From: Clostridiaceae bacterium | GTDB lineage: Bacteria; Bacillota; Clostridia; Lachnospirales; Lachnospiraceae | NCBI GenBank assembly: GCA_902363735.1 | Contig: CABJBA010000001.1 | Span: forward strand, 992,001-1,056,000 | Length of the DNA stretch: 64,000 nt | Reading direction: 5' to 3' | Shown here: piece by piece, positions 1 through 9,105 of the stretch | How the letters are laid out: the number at the start of each line of letters is the position of its first letter | Numbering within the stretch: position 1 is the stretch's first letter | The notes under the pieces: generated by a model | Seen by the model: only the letters and a program-made list of their open reading frames with translations | Databases searched by the model: none | Told to the model about the DNA's origin: nothing | Made by a program: the position numbers and the translations under genes

Positions 1-2
1 GC

Positions 3-344
3 ATGTCAAAAAAAGAATTATTTGGATTATGCCCTTATGTCACGTCACAAAAGATTCTGACTGGAAAATGGTCCATATATATTATCTATCTATTATCGCA
101 GGAACCTTCTATCCGCTTCAATGAGTTACAGCGCAGAATGCCGGAAGAGATGACACATACCACATTGTCACGCCAACTAAAAACATTAGAGGAAGAAGGA
201 TTAATTGAGCGTATTGAACATTCACAGATACCGCCCAAGGTTGAATATTCTCTCAGCGAAATTGGAAGAAAATTTGAAATAGTTTTAAAGGCGCTTGGTG
301 AGTGGGGAAATGAATATATAACATATTTAAGAGAGAAAGAATAG
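3..344 (+). CDS. HxlR-family transcriptional regulator
   Basis: A 113-residue winged-helix protein of the HxlR (MarR-like) family, the usual full length. The N-terminus carries the family signature of a Cys in a C-P-Y context (residue 10) followed by a GKWS turn where most members have GDKW, then a recognition helix region (FNELQRRMPEEMTHTTLSRQL) and the wing (EGLIERIEH). These proteins bind DNA as dimers and often respond to electrophiles or oxidants through the conserved Cys. The ATG lies two bases from the window edge, so its ribosome-binding site cannot be seen and a slightly earlier start cannot be excluded. Downstream are a truncated phosphotransferase and a flavodoxin-like reductase in the same direction. 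HxlR genes commonly control neighbouring flavin reductases, so the reductase at 1185 is a plausible but unproven target. Confidence 0.9.
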   Translation: MSKKELFGLCPYVTSQKILTGKWSIYIIYLLSQEPSIRFNELQRRMPEEMTHTTLSRQLKTLEEEGLIERIEHSQIPPKVEYSLSEIGRKFEIVLKALGEWGNEYITYLREKE

Positions 345-406
345 GAAAATCCCATTTTTCGGGTTCCGTAAAAGAATTCCTGCTTATCTGTAAAAATCAT
401 TTTTAA

Positions 407-1102
407 CTATTTCTTCAAATCGAGTTTGGCATACTTTATAAATCGCAAAAGGTATATATGCTGCTGACCTGGGTTGATGGCCATGATCTTGAATTGGCTT
501 TGCCCCAGCTTGACCAATGCGAACAGTATCGTTTAGGCAGAGAAGCCGGCAAAATATTGAGAAGAATACACAGCATTCAAATACCGCCTGATGAATTTCC
601 AAAGGAAACGAAAATTCCAAAAAAAATTTTACAGCTTGGGAAATATATTGAATCAGAGCATAGAATTCAAGACAACGAGACGGCTATTCAATTTATCAAT
701 CAAAATATACATAAAATTTGGTCCAAGCCACCCGTCTATCAACATGGAGACTTTCATCCAGGAAATTTAATCTTGACTCCTGAAAACAAAATTGGAGTAA
801 TTGACTTCAATCGTTGGGAAATCGGAGACCCCTATGAGGAATTTTACAAACTTGAAAGCTTCGGAACAGATGTGAGCACTCTTTACTGTATTGGGCAAAT
901 CGACGCATACTTTGATGATGATGTACCGGGTGATTTTTGGAATATTCTTGCCGTCTATGTGGCACATGCCGCTCTGTACTCCATAAAATGGGCGGAACGA
1001 TTTGGACAGACTGAAATTGAAAATATGGTGAGAATATGCAAAAAGTCCTTTGAACATTATAATAATTTTGAAAATAGCGTACCGAATTGGTATCAAAAGT
1101 AA
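407..1102 (+). pseudogene. 5'-truncated aminoglycoside phosphotransferase-like kinase
   Basis: The C-terminal two thirds of an APH/choline-kinase-fold phosphotransferase. The catalytic loop HGDFHPGN (about residues 96-103 counting from the ATG at 458) and the metal-binding IDFNRWEIGDP are intact. The family is normally about 290-300 residues; from the ATG only 214 remain. Family-like sequence continues in frame upstream of that ATG (IEFGILYKSQKVY, the usual end of the N-lobe) back to a stop at 404-406, so the reading frame lost its beginning by deletion rather than starting at 458. There is no good ribosome-binding site before 458. Without the nucleotide-binding N-lobe it is unlikely to be an active kinase. 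The alternative is a translated fragment from 458. The family assignment is sure; the specific substrate (antibiotic or metabolite) is not known. Confidence 0.75.
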
Positions 1103-1184
1103 AAATTAAACAGAACATAAAACATCTTACATTTCAAAAAGACAATTTGAAACTGGTTCGTGCAAGGAAAATGGGGGTTAGGAA

Positions 1185-1883
1185 ATGAAAATTGCTGTAA
1201 TTTATGCAACACAACGAAAATCTAAATCCAGTACATACAACATCGCTCAGCAATTTATACAGCATCTGTCCGACAAAGATACCGTAGCAGAATTTTTCCT
1301 GCCTAAAAGCATGCCTAACTTTTGCAGGGGATGTTGGAATTGCTTTACAGATTATAAGAACTGTCCTGATTATAATTATCTTAAGCCGATTCTGGAAGCC
1401 ATGCTTGAAGCGGACTTGCTGGTTTTTACAGCACCTGTTTATGTCTATCATGTTCCGGGACAGGTAAAAGCGTTTCTTGATCACTTTGGATACCAATGGA
1501 TGCCGCATCAGCCAAGAAAAGAAATGTTCAGCAAACAAGCACTTCTCATCTCTACCGCTGCAGGTGCCGGGACAAAATCTGCGCTCAAGGACTTAAAGGA
1601 CAGCATGACTTTCTGGGGTATTTCCCATATCTATACTTTTGGGATAAACCTCCATGCAGCTGATTGGGATAAAGTCAATGATAAAAAAAGATTAAAGATG
1701 CAAAAAGATATTTTTAAGCTTTCACTGAAGATTAAAACAGAATTTAAAAATGTGAAACCCTCTTTAAAAATCAAAATGTTATTTTATACGATGAGATTGA
1801 TGCAAAAAAAGCTTAAGTTTAATCCTGCGGATACACAATATTGGGAGACCCAGGGATGGCTGGGAAAAGAAAGGCCATGGTAA
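1185..1883 (+). CDS. flavodoxin-fold NAD(P)H-dependent FMN reductase family protein
   Basis: A 232-residue protein of the multimeric flavodoxin/iron-sulfur-flavoprotein-like family. It begins with a beta strand and phosphate-binding loop (KIAVIYATQRKSKSST) and contains the typical cysteine pair CRGCWNC around residue 47, followed by a conserved segment ending in CPDYN. The APVYVYHVPGQVKAFLDH stretch is the second flavin-binding motif of the family. Members reduce flavins or quinones with NAD(P)H. The C-terminal 60 residues are basic and are probably an added helical region. The ATG is preceded by a weak GGTTAGGAA ribosome-binding site, and an intrinsic terminator follows at 1931. With the HxlR gene upstream it could be part of an electrophile or redox response; this is inference from gene order. 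Confidence 0.8.
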   Translation: MKIAVIYATQRKSKSSTYNIAQQFIQHLSDKDTVAEFFLPKSMPNFCRGCWNCFTDYKNCPDYNYLKPILEAMLEADLLVFTAPVYVYHVPGQVKAFLDHFGYQWMPHQPRKEMFSKQALLISTAAGAGTKSALKDLKDSMTFWGISHIYTFGINLHAADWDKVNDKKRLKMQKDIFKLSLKIKTEFKNVKPSLKIKMLFYTMRLMQKKLKFNPADTQYWETQGWLGKERPW

Positions 1884-1930
1884 AATTTTATATGTTTTGA
1901 ATTTATACTGTAATCCGATCCCCCATTTCC

Positions 1931-1966
1931 AGCCGAGGTCTTAACAATAAGATCCCGGCTTTTTTG
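1931..1966 (+). terminator. intrinsic terminator after the reductase
   Basis: The arms AGCCGAGGTCTTA and TAAGATCCCGGCT form a stem with a short ACAA loop, followed directly by TTTTTT. It sits about 48 bases past the stop of the reductase gene. Confidence 0.8.
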
Positions 1967-2047
1967 TGTTCAAATTCATCTAAAACGAAATTATTTGAAT
2001 ATGTAAAAACGTAACAAAGGGCTTGGCCATTTTATTTTATTTATGCC

Positions 2048-3028
2048 TTACAGCCCAATCCCCTGGCGGTCCCTCACAGACTTTCGGTATTCCAGGGGTA
2101 ATATACCCTTGGCGCAGCGAAACAGCGCGGCAAAATGTCCTGCGGCTGTATAGCCCACGGCTTTTGCCACCTCTCCTACGGGGAGATCGGTATAGGCCAG
2201 CAAATGCTCAGCCTGGTCAATGCGCACCCGTTGTATATAGTCGGCCACGGTACAGTCAAAGTATATTTTGAAACAGCGTTTAAGCTTGGTTGTACCCATA
2301 CAGGCGATTTTTGCAAGCATCTCAACGGAAAGAGAATCGGCATAATGGTCTCCGATGTAAGCGGAAAGGATTTGAAGCATGGCCTGGTCCGATTCCGGAA
2401 GAGAAGCCGTTTTGCGTTCATTCAGCTTCCGATGCCGTTCAAAAACCAGCGATAGGGCCTCTGCTGCTTTTGCATCATAATACAGTGTGGCTGGAAGTCC
2501 CCGTCCCGAATATCGCCGCAGCTCCCACAGCAGCCGGGACATCTCTGGAAAGTCGGCTGTTTCATCCAGACTCTGAAAGGCATCGGTGGGACTCTGATAG
2601 ATGTCGCCGAACTGCTCCTTTAAATAAGCTTCATAATAGGCCGGGTGGTATTCAATACCGATGGATCGGATCGGGACGCCCCGGTGAATGAGGGCGCGAT
2701 AGGGCTGATATCCGCCGAGAAAGCTTTTGACCACATGGCAGTTCAGCTTCCGGTAGGGCTGAAGTTCCTCTCCGGAGATCGATTCATACCATGTCACACT
2801 CAGGCATTCTGGGATGGATAAATTTATTACAGTATCCTCCCGAAACCAGAAGTCGTGGATCTTAATATTATAGCGGGCTCCCGCTTCATAGAGCCAGTAG
2901 TATCCATTCAAATTTTCTGTCAACTGCCAGCATTCACCTTCTGCCGGAAAACCCTCTGGAGCGGAGCAAGGTTTGAAGTGCATTTCTTCAAACAAATCCC
3001 GATAATAACTGTTTTTCTTTTCTTTCAT
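2048..3028 (-). CDS. AraC-family transcriptional regulator
   Basis: A 326-residue regulator. The last 100 residues hold the two helix-turn-helix motifs of the AraC/XylS family (MLAKIACMGTTKLKRCFKIYF and ACGYTAAGHFAALFR-like VGEVAKAVGYTAAGHFAALF). The N-terminal 220 residues form an uncharacterised effector domain that fits YbtA/PchR-type regulators. The ATG at 3028 is chosen because AGGAG lies 7 bases upstream; an in-frame ATG 18 bases earlier has no such site. The gene is divergent from the ABC exporter pair starting at 3153, with a 124-base intergenic region that must hold both promoters. AraC regulators next to YbtP/YbtQ-like ABC pairs usually activate them in response to the transported metallophore or peptide, so that is the likely role. 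Confidence 0.9.
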   Translation of the reverse strand: MKEKKNSYYRDLFEEMHFKPCSAPEGFPAEGECWQLTENLNGYYWLYEAGARYNIKIHDFWFREDTVINLSIPECLSVTWYESISGEELQPYRKLNCHVVKSFLGGYQPYRALIHRGVPIRSIGIEYHPAYYEAYLKEQFGDIYQSPTDAFQSLDETADFPEMSRLLWELRRYSGRGLPATLYYDAKAAEALSLVFERHRKLNERKTASLPESDQAMLQILSAYIGDHYADSLSVEMLAKIACMGTTKLKRCFKIYFDCTVADYIQRVRIDQAEHLLAYTDLPVGEVAKAVGYTAAGHFAALFRCAKGILPLEYRKSVRDRQGIGL

Positions 3029-3152
3029 AAATATCTCCTGTTCCAATCGGACGCTTCTTTACTACAAAAAGACTGATTAGCTGTAAAGGTATTGTACCAG
3101 AAAGCCGCCCGTTATACAATACAGCAAGACCAAGTGAAAGGAGGGATTTCCT

Positions 3153-4913
3153 ATGAAATCCAATAAAAAGGGCTTTGCGCTGTTGCTGGAATGGGCAGGA
3201 AAAGACCGGCAGTATCTCTACGTTTCCATTATTCTTGCGCTGCTATCCAGTCTCAGCACCATTGTTCCGTATTTTGCGTTTTATAAAATTATTGATGCCG
3301 TAGTGCTGGGAACCTGTGACTTTGACTTTGCCCTAACATGGGCGGCCATGGTACTTATCGCAGCGGCCATGAGAGTTTTCTGCAATTTGGCGGCTACGCT
3401 CGCCTCCCATCGGGGCGCATACAATACCCTGTTTCGGGTGCGCTGCATGGTGACCGAACATATGGCAAAGATGCCGCTGGGGGCTTTAAACGAACGCAGC
3501 ACCGGAGAAATCAAATATGTAATGAACGAGAGCATTGAAAAACTGGAGCTGTTTTTAGCCCACAACCTGCCGGAGCTGGTGCTCTATCTCTCAGGGCCCA
3601 TCGTCATGTTTGTCTATCTGCTCACAGTAAACGTGCCTCTGGCCCTGCTCAGCATTGTACCTCTCCTTCTTGTGGTTGTGGTGATGGTGGTCATGTTTTG
3701 GCGTTTCAGCAAGTTTATGCCTGAGGTCAATGCATCCAGCGGCAATTTATCTGGTGCAATCCACGAGTATGTAAACGGTATGAGGCTTATCAAGGCATAT
3801 AACATGGGCGCGCAGTCCTTTAAGAAATATGCCTTTGCCATCAAATCCCAGCACAGTATGTGGGGCGCTATTTCAAGAGCCACCGGGCCGCTTTACGCCG
3901 CCTATGTAGTGCTGTTGGAGTGTGGCATTTTGTTTCTGGTCCCTTTGGGCGGGTATTTCTTCGTCCATGGGTCCATCACTGCCGGGGTGCTGCTGCTGTT
4001 TGCCTTTGTGGGAACCCAGTATCTCACAGACATTCGTCCTTTACAGGAGTTGGGATCCAGCCTCTCCTATGTGCTCAACGGCGTAAATCAGGTGAAGGAA
4101 ATCCTGGAGACTCCGTTGTTCAGCGGTGGGGATCCCTTTCCGAAACAGCACGACATCGAACTGAAAAATGTGGCCTTTTCCTATACGGAAGGCGAACCGG
4201 TGCTGGAGTATGTGAATCTGCACATTGCCCATGGTGAGCGGGTCGCCTTCGTAGGCGTATCCGGCGCAGGCAAAAGTACACTGGTGCAGCTGATTTCCCG
4301 ATTCTACGATGTGACGGAAGGCAGCATCGCCATCGGCGGTGTGGATGTGAAGGATATCGATTACGAGCAGCTTTTGCAGAATGTCTCGGTGGTTTTCCAG
4401 AACAGTTTTTTAACTCATGGCAGTGTGTTTGAAAACATAGCCATGGGGAACCATGCTGTCACACTGAAGGAGGTCCGCGCCGCGGCACTGGAGTCCCAGA
4501 TAGACGATTTTATTATGTCTCTGCCGGAGGGCTACGAAACGAAAGTGGGCAGCTACGGCACCCGTTTTTCCGGAGGACAGAAACAGCGTATCTGTATTGC
4601 CCGGGCTATTTTAAAAAATGCGCCCATCCTCATTCTGGATGAAGCAACCAGTGCCGCCGATCCTGAAAATCAGGTGGAAATTGACCGGGCCATTGAAAAT
4701 CTTTGTCAGGGCAAAACCGTAATCATCGTGGCGCACCGGTTGGGCATCGTTCAGGGCTGCGACCGCATTGCTGTGGTGGAAAAACGTGGCGTCAGCCGGA
4801 TCGGCAGCTTTGATGATATGAGGGAGAACAGCCTCTATTTTGCAGGGGTATGGCGGGACTACAACTCCGCCCGCAATATTCGTTACAGTCTGAAAGGAGG
4901 GAAACCGGTATGA
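3153..4913 (+). CDS. ABC exporter half-transporter, first subunit
   Basis: A 586-residue type IV (exporter-fold) ABC protein. The N-terminal 310 residues form a six-helix membrane domain (helices visible from about 23, 60, 140, 160, 250 and 280). The ATPase domain follows with Walker A GVSGAGKST, a signature motif in the variant form FSGGQKQR, Walker B ILILDEATS and an H-loop in VAHRL. The ribosome-binding site AAAGGAGGG is 7 bases before the ATG. Its stop overlaps the start of the next gene (ATGA), so the two subunits are translationally coupled and surely form a heterodimer. The pair most resembles the YbtP/YbtQ and IrtA/IrtB group of exporter-fold systems, some of which import metal-siderophores. 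The actual substrate and direction cannot be read from sequence. Confidence 0.92.
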   Translation: MKSNKKGFALLLEWAGKDRQYLYVSIILALLSSLSTIVPYFAFYKIIDAVVLGTCDFDFALTWAAMVLIAAAMRVFCNLAATLASHRGAYNTLFRVRCMVTEHMAKMPLGALNERSTGEIKYVMNESIEKLELFLAHNLPELVLYLSGPIVMFVYLLTVNVPLALLSIVPLLLVVVVMVVMFWRFSKFMPEVNASSGNLSGAIHEYVNGMRLIKAYNMGAQSFKKYAFAIKSQHSMWGAISRATGPLYAAYVVLLECGILFLVPLGGYFFVHGSITAGVLLLFAFVGTQYLTDIRPLQELGSSLSYVLNGVNQVKEILETPLFSGGDPFPKQHDIELKNVAFSYTEGEPVLEYVNLHIAHGERVAFVGVSGAGKSTLVQLISRFYDVTEGSIAIGGVDVKDIDYEQLLQNVSVVFQNSFLTHGSVFENIAMGNHAVTLKEVRAAALESQIDDFIMSLPEGYETKVGSYGTRFSGGQKQRICIARAILKNAPILILDEATSAADPENQVEIDRAIENLCQGKTVIIVAHRLGIVQGCDRIAVVEKRGVSRIGSFDDMRENSLYFAGVWRDYNSARNIRYSLKGGKPV

Positions 4914-6613
4914 ACCAGACTGCTTTCAAAATGGGAGCAAAGCTCAAGCTCTCTATTGCCGGAGTGGTGATTGAAGGACTGCTTGCTGGCTGCAATTTTT
5001 TGGTGCTGTTTCAGGTTCTGCACTTAATTTTTGACCGAAGCATCGATTTTGCGGATATATTGCGGGCCACAGGCATGCTGGCGCTGCTGTTTGCGCTGCG
5101 CCTTGCCCTTTATATAGCCGCCTATACCGGCAATCAGACCGGCGGTGCGGACGTCAGCCGGAATATCCGCATTGCCATTGGTGATAAACTCAAGCGCATT
5201 CCGCTGGATTTGTTCACAAAAAACCGTACCGGCTTTTACATCAATGCCGCAACCGGTGAAGTCGGGGATTACGAGCAGATATTGACACACAAAACGGCGG
5301 ATATCACCAAATACTGCATCCTGCTTTTGATGGTGGGCCTTTACGCCTGCACGTTGTCTCTGCCCATCGGACTCATCATCCTAACCTCAATCCTGCTTAT
5401 TATTCCGGCCATGGCTCTGTCTATCCGGCAGATAAATATCTACGGCGTCCGGAAAAACCGGGCCCGGGAAGAAAACGTCAGCGCCATCACCGAGTATCTC
5501 ACCGGCAGTCAGACCCTGCGCTCCTATGCGCTGGTAGGCACCAAGAATGAGTCTGTGACTGAGGCCATGCGGGAATACTCCAATGTCAGCTACGAATATG
5601 AAAAGGCAATTTTGCCAATTGGATTTGGGTTTAACTTTTGCAGCTATCTGGCGTTGGCAGCAGCCATGGTACTGTCGGTGCAAGGCTGGCTTTCCCATAC
5701 TTTGGAACCGGCCACCGTAATCCTGCTTATTATGCTGTCCATCTTTGTGGCCAGACTAAACCTGACATTGTTTATCGACCTGACGGCCTACCGGAATTTG
5801 CTCATCTCCAAGAAGAAAATCAGCGGCATTCTTGCGGAGGAGGAGGAACAGGCCGAGGATACTTCCTTCGCCCCGAAAAGTGCCAAGATTCAGTTCAAGG
5901 ACGTGAACTTCTCCTATGTGGAAGGAGAGCCGGTGCTGAAGGAAGCCAGCTTTACCATTCCCCCATGCAGCCTTACTGCCATCGTGGGCGATTCCGGTGC
6001 TGGCAAATCCACCATACTCAATTTGATTTCCAAGTATTATTCACCCCAACGCGGAAGCATAACCATCGGTAGCTGTGACATTGCAAACGCTCCATCCGGT
6101 CAGGTGCTGTCCTATATCAGCCTGGTCGATCAGGATGTATTTCTCTTCAACGATACGGTTCGCAACAATATCCGCTACGCCCGGTCAAGTGCCACCGACG
6201 AGGACATTGAGGAGGCCTGCCGCCTTGCCAACTGCGACGGCTTTATCCGGGCAATGGAAAAGGGCTACGATACCGAAATAGGAGAAAACGGCAACAGACT
6301 ATCTGGAGGCGAACGCCAGCGGCTCAGCGTGGCGCAGGCCATTCTGAAGGACAGTCCCATAATTTTGCTGGATGAGGCCACCGCCTCTCTGGATATTGAA
6401 AACGAACTGTTGGTAAAGCAGGCAGTTACAAATCTTTTGAAAGCAGATAAAACCATTGTGATGATTGCCCATACCCTGCCCATCGTAAAGCACGCCGACC
6501 GAATACTGGTGCTGGACGGCGGCCGTGTAGCGGAATGGGGCACCCATGATGGACTGGTCGCCTCTGGTGGAAAATATGCATCTATGTGGGCGGCATCTCA
6601 GACACTGAAATAA
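4910..6613 (+). CDS. ABC exporter half-transporter, second subunit
   Basis: A 567-residue partner of the preceding gene. The start at 4910 is supported by AAGGAGGG 8 bases upstream and by the four-base ATGA overlap with the upstream stop. A longer in-frame reading from 4850 would lie inside the first gene without its own ribosome-binding site. The membrane domain occupies about residues 1-300. The ATPase domain carries Walker A GDSGAGKST, signature LSGGERQR and Walker B IILLDEATAS with the catalytic Glu present. Both ATPase domains look competent, unlike heterodimers with one degenerate site. A strong terminator follows at 6678, closing a two-gene operon controlled presumably by the divergent AraC gene. 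Confidence 0.92.
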   Translation: MNQTAFKMGAKLKLSIAGVVIEGLLAGCNFLVLFQVLHLIFDRSIDFADILRATGMLALLFALRLALYIAAYTGNQTGGADVSRNIRIAIGDKLKRIPLDLFTKNRTGFYINAATGEVGDYEQILTHKTADITKYCILLLMVGLYACTLSLPIGLIILTSILLIIPAMALSIRQINIYGVRKNRAREENVSAITEYLTGSQTLRSYALVGTKNESVTEAMREYSNVSYEYEKAILPIGFGFNFCSYLALAAAMVLSVQGWLSHTLEPATVILLIMLSIFVARLNLTLFIDLTAYRNLLISKKKISGILAEEEEQAEDTSFAPKSAKIQFKDVNFSYVEGEPVLKEASFTIPPCSLTAIVGDSGAGKSTILNLISKYYSPQRGSITIGSCDIANAPSGQVLSYISLVDQDVFLFNDTVRNNIRYARSSATDEDIEEACRLANCDGFIRAMEKGYDTEIGENGNRLSGGERQRLSVAQAILKDSPIILLDEATASLDIENELLVKQAVTNLLKADKTIVMIAHTLPIVKHADRILVLDGGRVAEWGTHDGLVASGGKYASMWAASQTLK

Positions 6614-6677
6614 AATAGGTCAAAAGATTTTTACAATCTGAAATTAAAAATATGTTTTCCACCAATGCTTCAAGGTT

Positions 6678-6726
6678 AACAGCCTGGAATAGTTGAATTT
6701 GCATCTATTCCAGGCTGTTTTTTTAT
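6678..6726 (+). terminator. intrinsic terminator of the ABC operon
   Basis: A perfect 15-bp stem (AACAGCCTGGAATAG with CTATTCCAGGCTGTT, loop of 12 bases) is followed by a run of seven T. Confidence 0.92.
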
Positions 6727-6777
6727 GTTACACTTTAGTAAAATGATGAAAGAATTGGATGGTTGGAGGAGGGTGTT

Positions 6778-7251
6778 ATGAAAATATTGAAAATTAGAAG
6801 CAACGCTTTTGATGATGGTGACTGGATCCCCGTAAAGTATACCGCTCGCGGAGCAGATATATCTCCTGATTTTGAAATCACTGGTATCGCTCCCAATACC
6901 AAATCAATTGCAATTACATTAGATGATGCATCACACCCTATTTTTTCAAACTATAATCATTGGGTGATATGGAATATTGCCGTACAGTCTGTTATTCCAG
7001 AAGGTATCCCACACGGCATATATGTGGATAGCCTAGGCGCAATACAAGGTACTGCTTACGGAAGAAATAAATATAAGGGACCCAAACCGCCGCTCAAATC
7101 AATACATACCTATTTATTTACGATTTACACACTGGATTGCACCATAGATTTGGCCGCAAGTTGTAAAAAAACAGATTTATTAAATAAAATTAATGACCAT
7201 ATCTTGCAGCAGGCAACTTTATCCGGAAAATTTCAAAGCCGAAGAGAATAA
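6778..7251 (+). CDS. YbhB/YbcL family Raf-kinase-inhibitor-like (PEBP) protein
   Basis: A 157-residue phosphatidylethanolamine-binding-protein fold. It shows the family hallmarks: an early DDASHPIF stretch followed by NHWVIWNI, and the ligand-pocket motif KYKGPKPP followed by IHTYLFTIYTLD. The ATG at 6778 is chosen because GGAGGAGGG lies directly upstream; a TTG 15 bases earlier is inside that ribosome-binding site. Bacterial members are small soluble proteins of unclear function that bind anionic ligands. It is about the normal length. The next gene follows after 61 bases in the same direction and may be co-transcribed. Confidence 0.9.
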   Translation: MKILKIRSNAFDDGDWIPVKYTARGADISPDFEITGIAPNTKSIAITLDDASHPIFSNYNHWVIWNIAVQSVIPEGIPHGIYVDSLGAIQGTAYGRNKYKGPKPPLKSIHTYLFTIYTLDCTIDLAASCKKTDLLNKINDHILQQATLSGKFQSRRE

Positions 7252-7312
7252 ATTACTGGGTCTGTTTTATATTAATGTCACAAAAATAATTTCAAAATAC
7301 AGGAGAATATAA

Positions 7313-8320
7313 ATGGATACGAAAAATAAGATTATGATTATAGGGGGACACGGTAAAGTTGGGCAATACATTACCAAAGAACTGAAACATTACAACTTGA
7401 TTTTGGTTGGACGTAATAAAGATAAAATCAAAAGCTTTTTAAATAAGGAAAAAATCCAAGCCGACATCTGCTCTATGGATATTCATAATATAGACTTTAC
7501 AGAACTTAACAGGGTTGGCTGGGTTATTGTTTGCGTGGACCAGGAAAATACTAAGTTGGTAGAATTTTGTGATACCCATGGAATTGATTATATGGATGTA
7601 ACTGCAAACTCTGAGTACATTGAGAAAATCCAGAACTTAAAACTTCGTGGAACAAGCAAAATTTTGCTGGGAGTGGGTTTAGCCCCTGGACTTACGAACC
7701 TTTTGGCAGAAAAATTTGTTCTTATGTATCCGTTTGCTGACATGATAAATATTGAGCTTATTTTAGGTTTGGGTGAAAAACACGGAGATGCCGCGATTCA
7801 GTGGACTCTGGATAACTTTCTTAAAAGCTACAGCCATAAAACCCTTGGCTATATTCGACCCTTTACTCAAAAAAGTACAATTCATACCGGGCAGAAAAGT
7901 TTGGGAACATATAATTTTAATTTTGTGGATCAGCACATGTTAAATGTAAAACACAAAGATAAGACCTTTACAACCTATTTGGGCTTTGACCAGTCAATTG
8001 TAACAGATTTTATTTATAGAGCCAACAAGTTCGGATTATTGGGACTGCTAAAATATAAACCGATTTATCGTATAGCAGAGTCTATTTTGAAAAACCCTAA
8101 ATATGGAACCGATATCTTTATGGTGACAATTCAAGCAGCTGAAAATACTATTAACGCATGGGGACATGACGAGGGGAGATTCACCGGATTGATTGCTGCA
8201 GAGGCAGCAAAACGAATGGCAACTATGGATTTAAAAAATGGTTTATTGGATATTTCAGATGTTATTCATGTGGAAGAAGTGGCTGATAATGAATTGTTCG
8301 GATTGACCTTGTCCGTCTAA
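7313..8320 (+). CDS. saccharopine dehydrogenase-like NAD(P)-binding protein
   Basis: A 335-residue protein with an N-terminal Rossmann fold (IMIIGGHGKVGQYI, glycine-rich loop at about residues 10-16) and the central GVGLAPGLTNLLAE motif typical of saccharopine dehydrogenase-like oxidoreductases. The family includes lysine-pathway and polyamine-related enzymes as well as many uncharacterised reductases; no specific substrate can be assigned. CAGGAG is positioned 8 bases before the ATG. It converges on the PNPOx-type gene at 8412, and the 90-base gap holds an imperfect inverted repeat rather than a clear T-run terminator. Confidence 0.85.
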   Translation: MDTKNKIMIIGGHGKVGQYITKELKHYNLILVGRNKDKIKSFLNKEKIQADICSMDIHNIDFTELNRVGWVIVCVDQENTKLVEFCDTHGIDYMDVTANSEYIEKIQNLKLRGTSKILLGVGLAPGLTNLLAEKFVLMYPFADMINIELILGLGEKHGDAAIQWTLDNFLKSYSHKTLGYIRPFTQKSTIHTGQKSLGTYNFNFVDQHMLNVKHKDKTFTTYLGFDQSIVTDFIYRANKFGLLGLLKYKPIYRIAESILKNPKYGTDIFMVTIQAAENTINAWGHDEGRFTGLIAAEAAKRMATMDLKNGLLDISDVIHVEEVADNELFGLTLSV

Positions 8321-8354
8321 AATCAAAATGCTATAAATTTTTAGGTTTTTTGCT

Positions 8355-8402
8355 GACAGCCACCCACAGGCGGCATTCTCTCCATGAGAGCCCACGGCTG
8401 CA
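8355..8402. repeat. nested inverted repeat between convergent genes
   Basis: An outer pair CAGCC/GGCTG encloses an inner hairpin CTCTCCATGAGAG. There is no T-run on either strand. It sits between the stops of two convergent genes and could act as a transcript end barrier; function is not shown. Confidence 0.35.
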
Positions 8403-8411
8403 TATCAATAA

Positions 8412-8828
8412 TTACAATGTAAAACTTTCTGTTTTAAGATCACTGTAATGCCTTCCTTTAGAAGCAGTAAACTTCAGAACACAGTAATCAAGGTCACTCT
8501 TCCCCTTTTTATAAAACATAGTATCACCCGTGCGCCAGATTTCTTTTTTTATTTGCTCATCCTCTAAAACTTCCATAATACCTATTAACATAACCCCCTC
8601 ATAGCGAAAACGTCCTTTACTAAAAAAATAAACACTTGCTTTAGGATTATCTCGATATTGCATTACTCGCATTGAGGATGTGTTAGTGGAAAAGTAAAAA
8701 CAGTTCCCATCAATTTTGCGCGGCATTAACATAGCTTTCATGTTCGGAAATCCCTCGTCATCAACTGACGCAATAAAAGCCACTTTCTGTTTTCTGATAA
8801 ATTCAAATATATGCTCTATAGTTCTCAT
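8412..8828 (-). CDS. pyridoxamine 5'-phosphate oxidase-fold protein
   Basis: A 138-residue split-barrel flavin-binding protein. The opening (IEHIFEFIRKQKVAFIASVDDEGFPNMKAM) is typical of the general-stress-26-like/PNPOx-like subfamily, with the fold continuing through FYFSTNTSSMRVMQYRDNPKASVYF. Such small proteins bind FMN or F420 as dimers and are usually of unknown substrate. GGGGGC lies 7 bases before the ATG. It stands alone between a convergent gene and the surface protein gene. It is unrelated in detail to the second PNPOx-fold protein at 51911, which has a Nim-like architecture. Confidence 0.85.
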   Translation of the reverse strand: MRTIEHIFEFIRKQKVAFIASVDDEGFPNMKAMLMPRKIDGNCFYFSTNTSSMRVMQYRDNPKASVYFFSKGRFRYEGVMLIGIMEVLEDEQIKKEIWRTGDTMFYKKGKSDLDYCVLKFTASKGRHYSDLKTESFTL

Positions 8829-9048
8829 ATGATTGCCCCCGTATTCTGACTTTTATATATGATGAAAAATTCAAAATAAATTGTTGTTTTCATTATACTG
8901 TATTTTTCATAACTTCACAATCGTAACTCACTTCGATCCAAGTTGGAGGTGTTGATAAATCCTGTTATAAAGCCCTTTGGTTTGATAAAAAAGGGATAGT
9001 AAAAGCTCGGAGGGCAAGTTTTCTATCCTTGAAAAAAGCATTTAATAA

Positions 9049-9098
9049 ATAATGAGAGGATAAGCATATACCATTATTATGGTGCTTACCCTCTCATT
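9049..9098 (-). terminator. intrinsic terminator after the surface-protein gene
   Basis: The arms AATGAGAGGATAAGCA and TGCTTACCCTCTCATT form a 16-bp stem with one mismatch. On the minus strand it is followed by an AT-rich TTATTTATT tail, a weaker U-tract than usual. It lies just past the stop of the minus-strand surface protein. Confidence 0.65.
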
Positions 9099-9105
9099 CA
9101 TTCAG

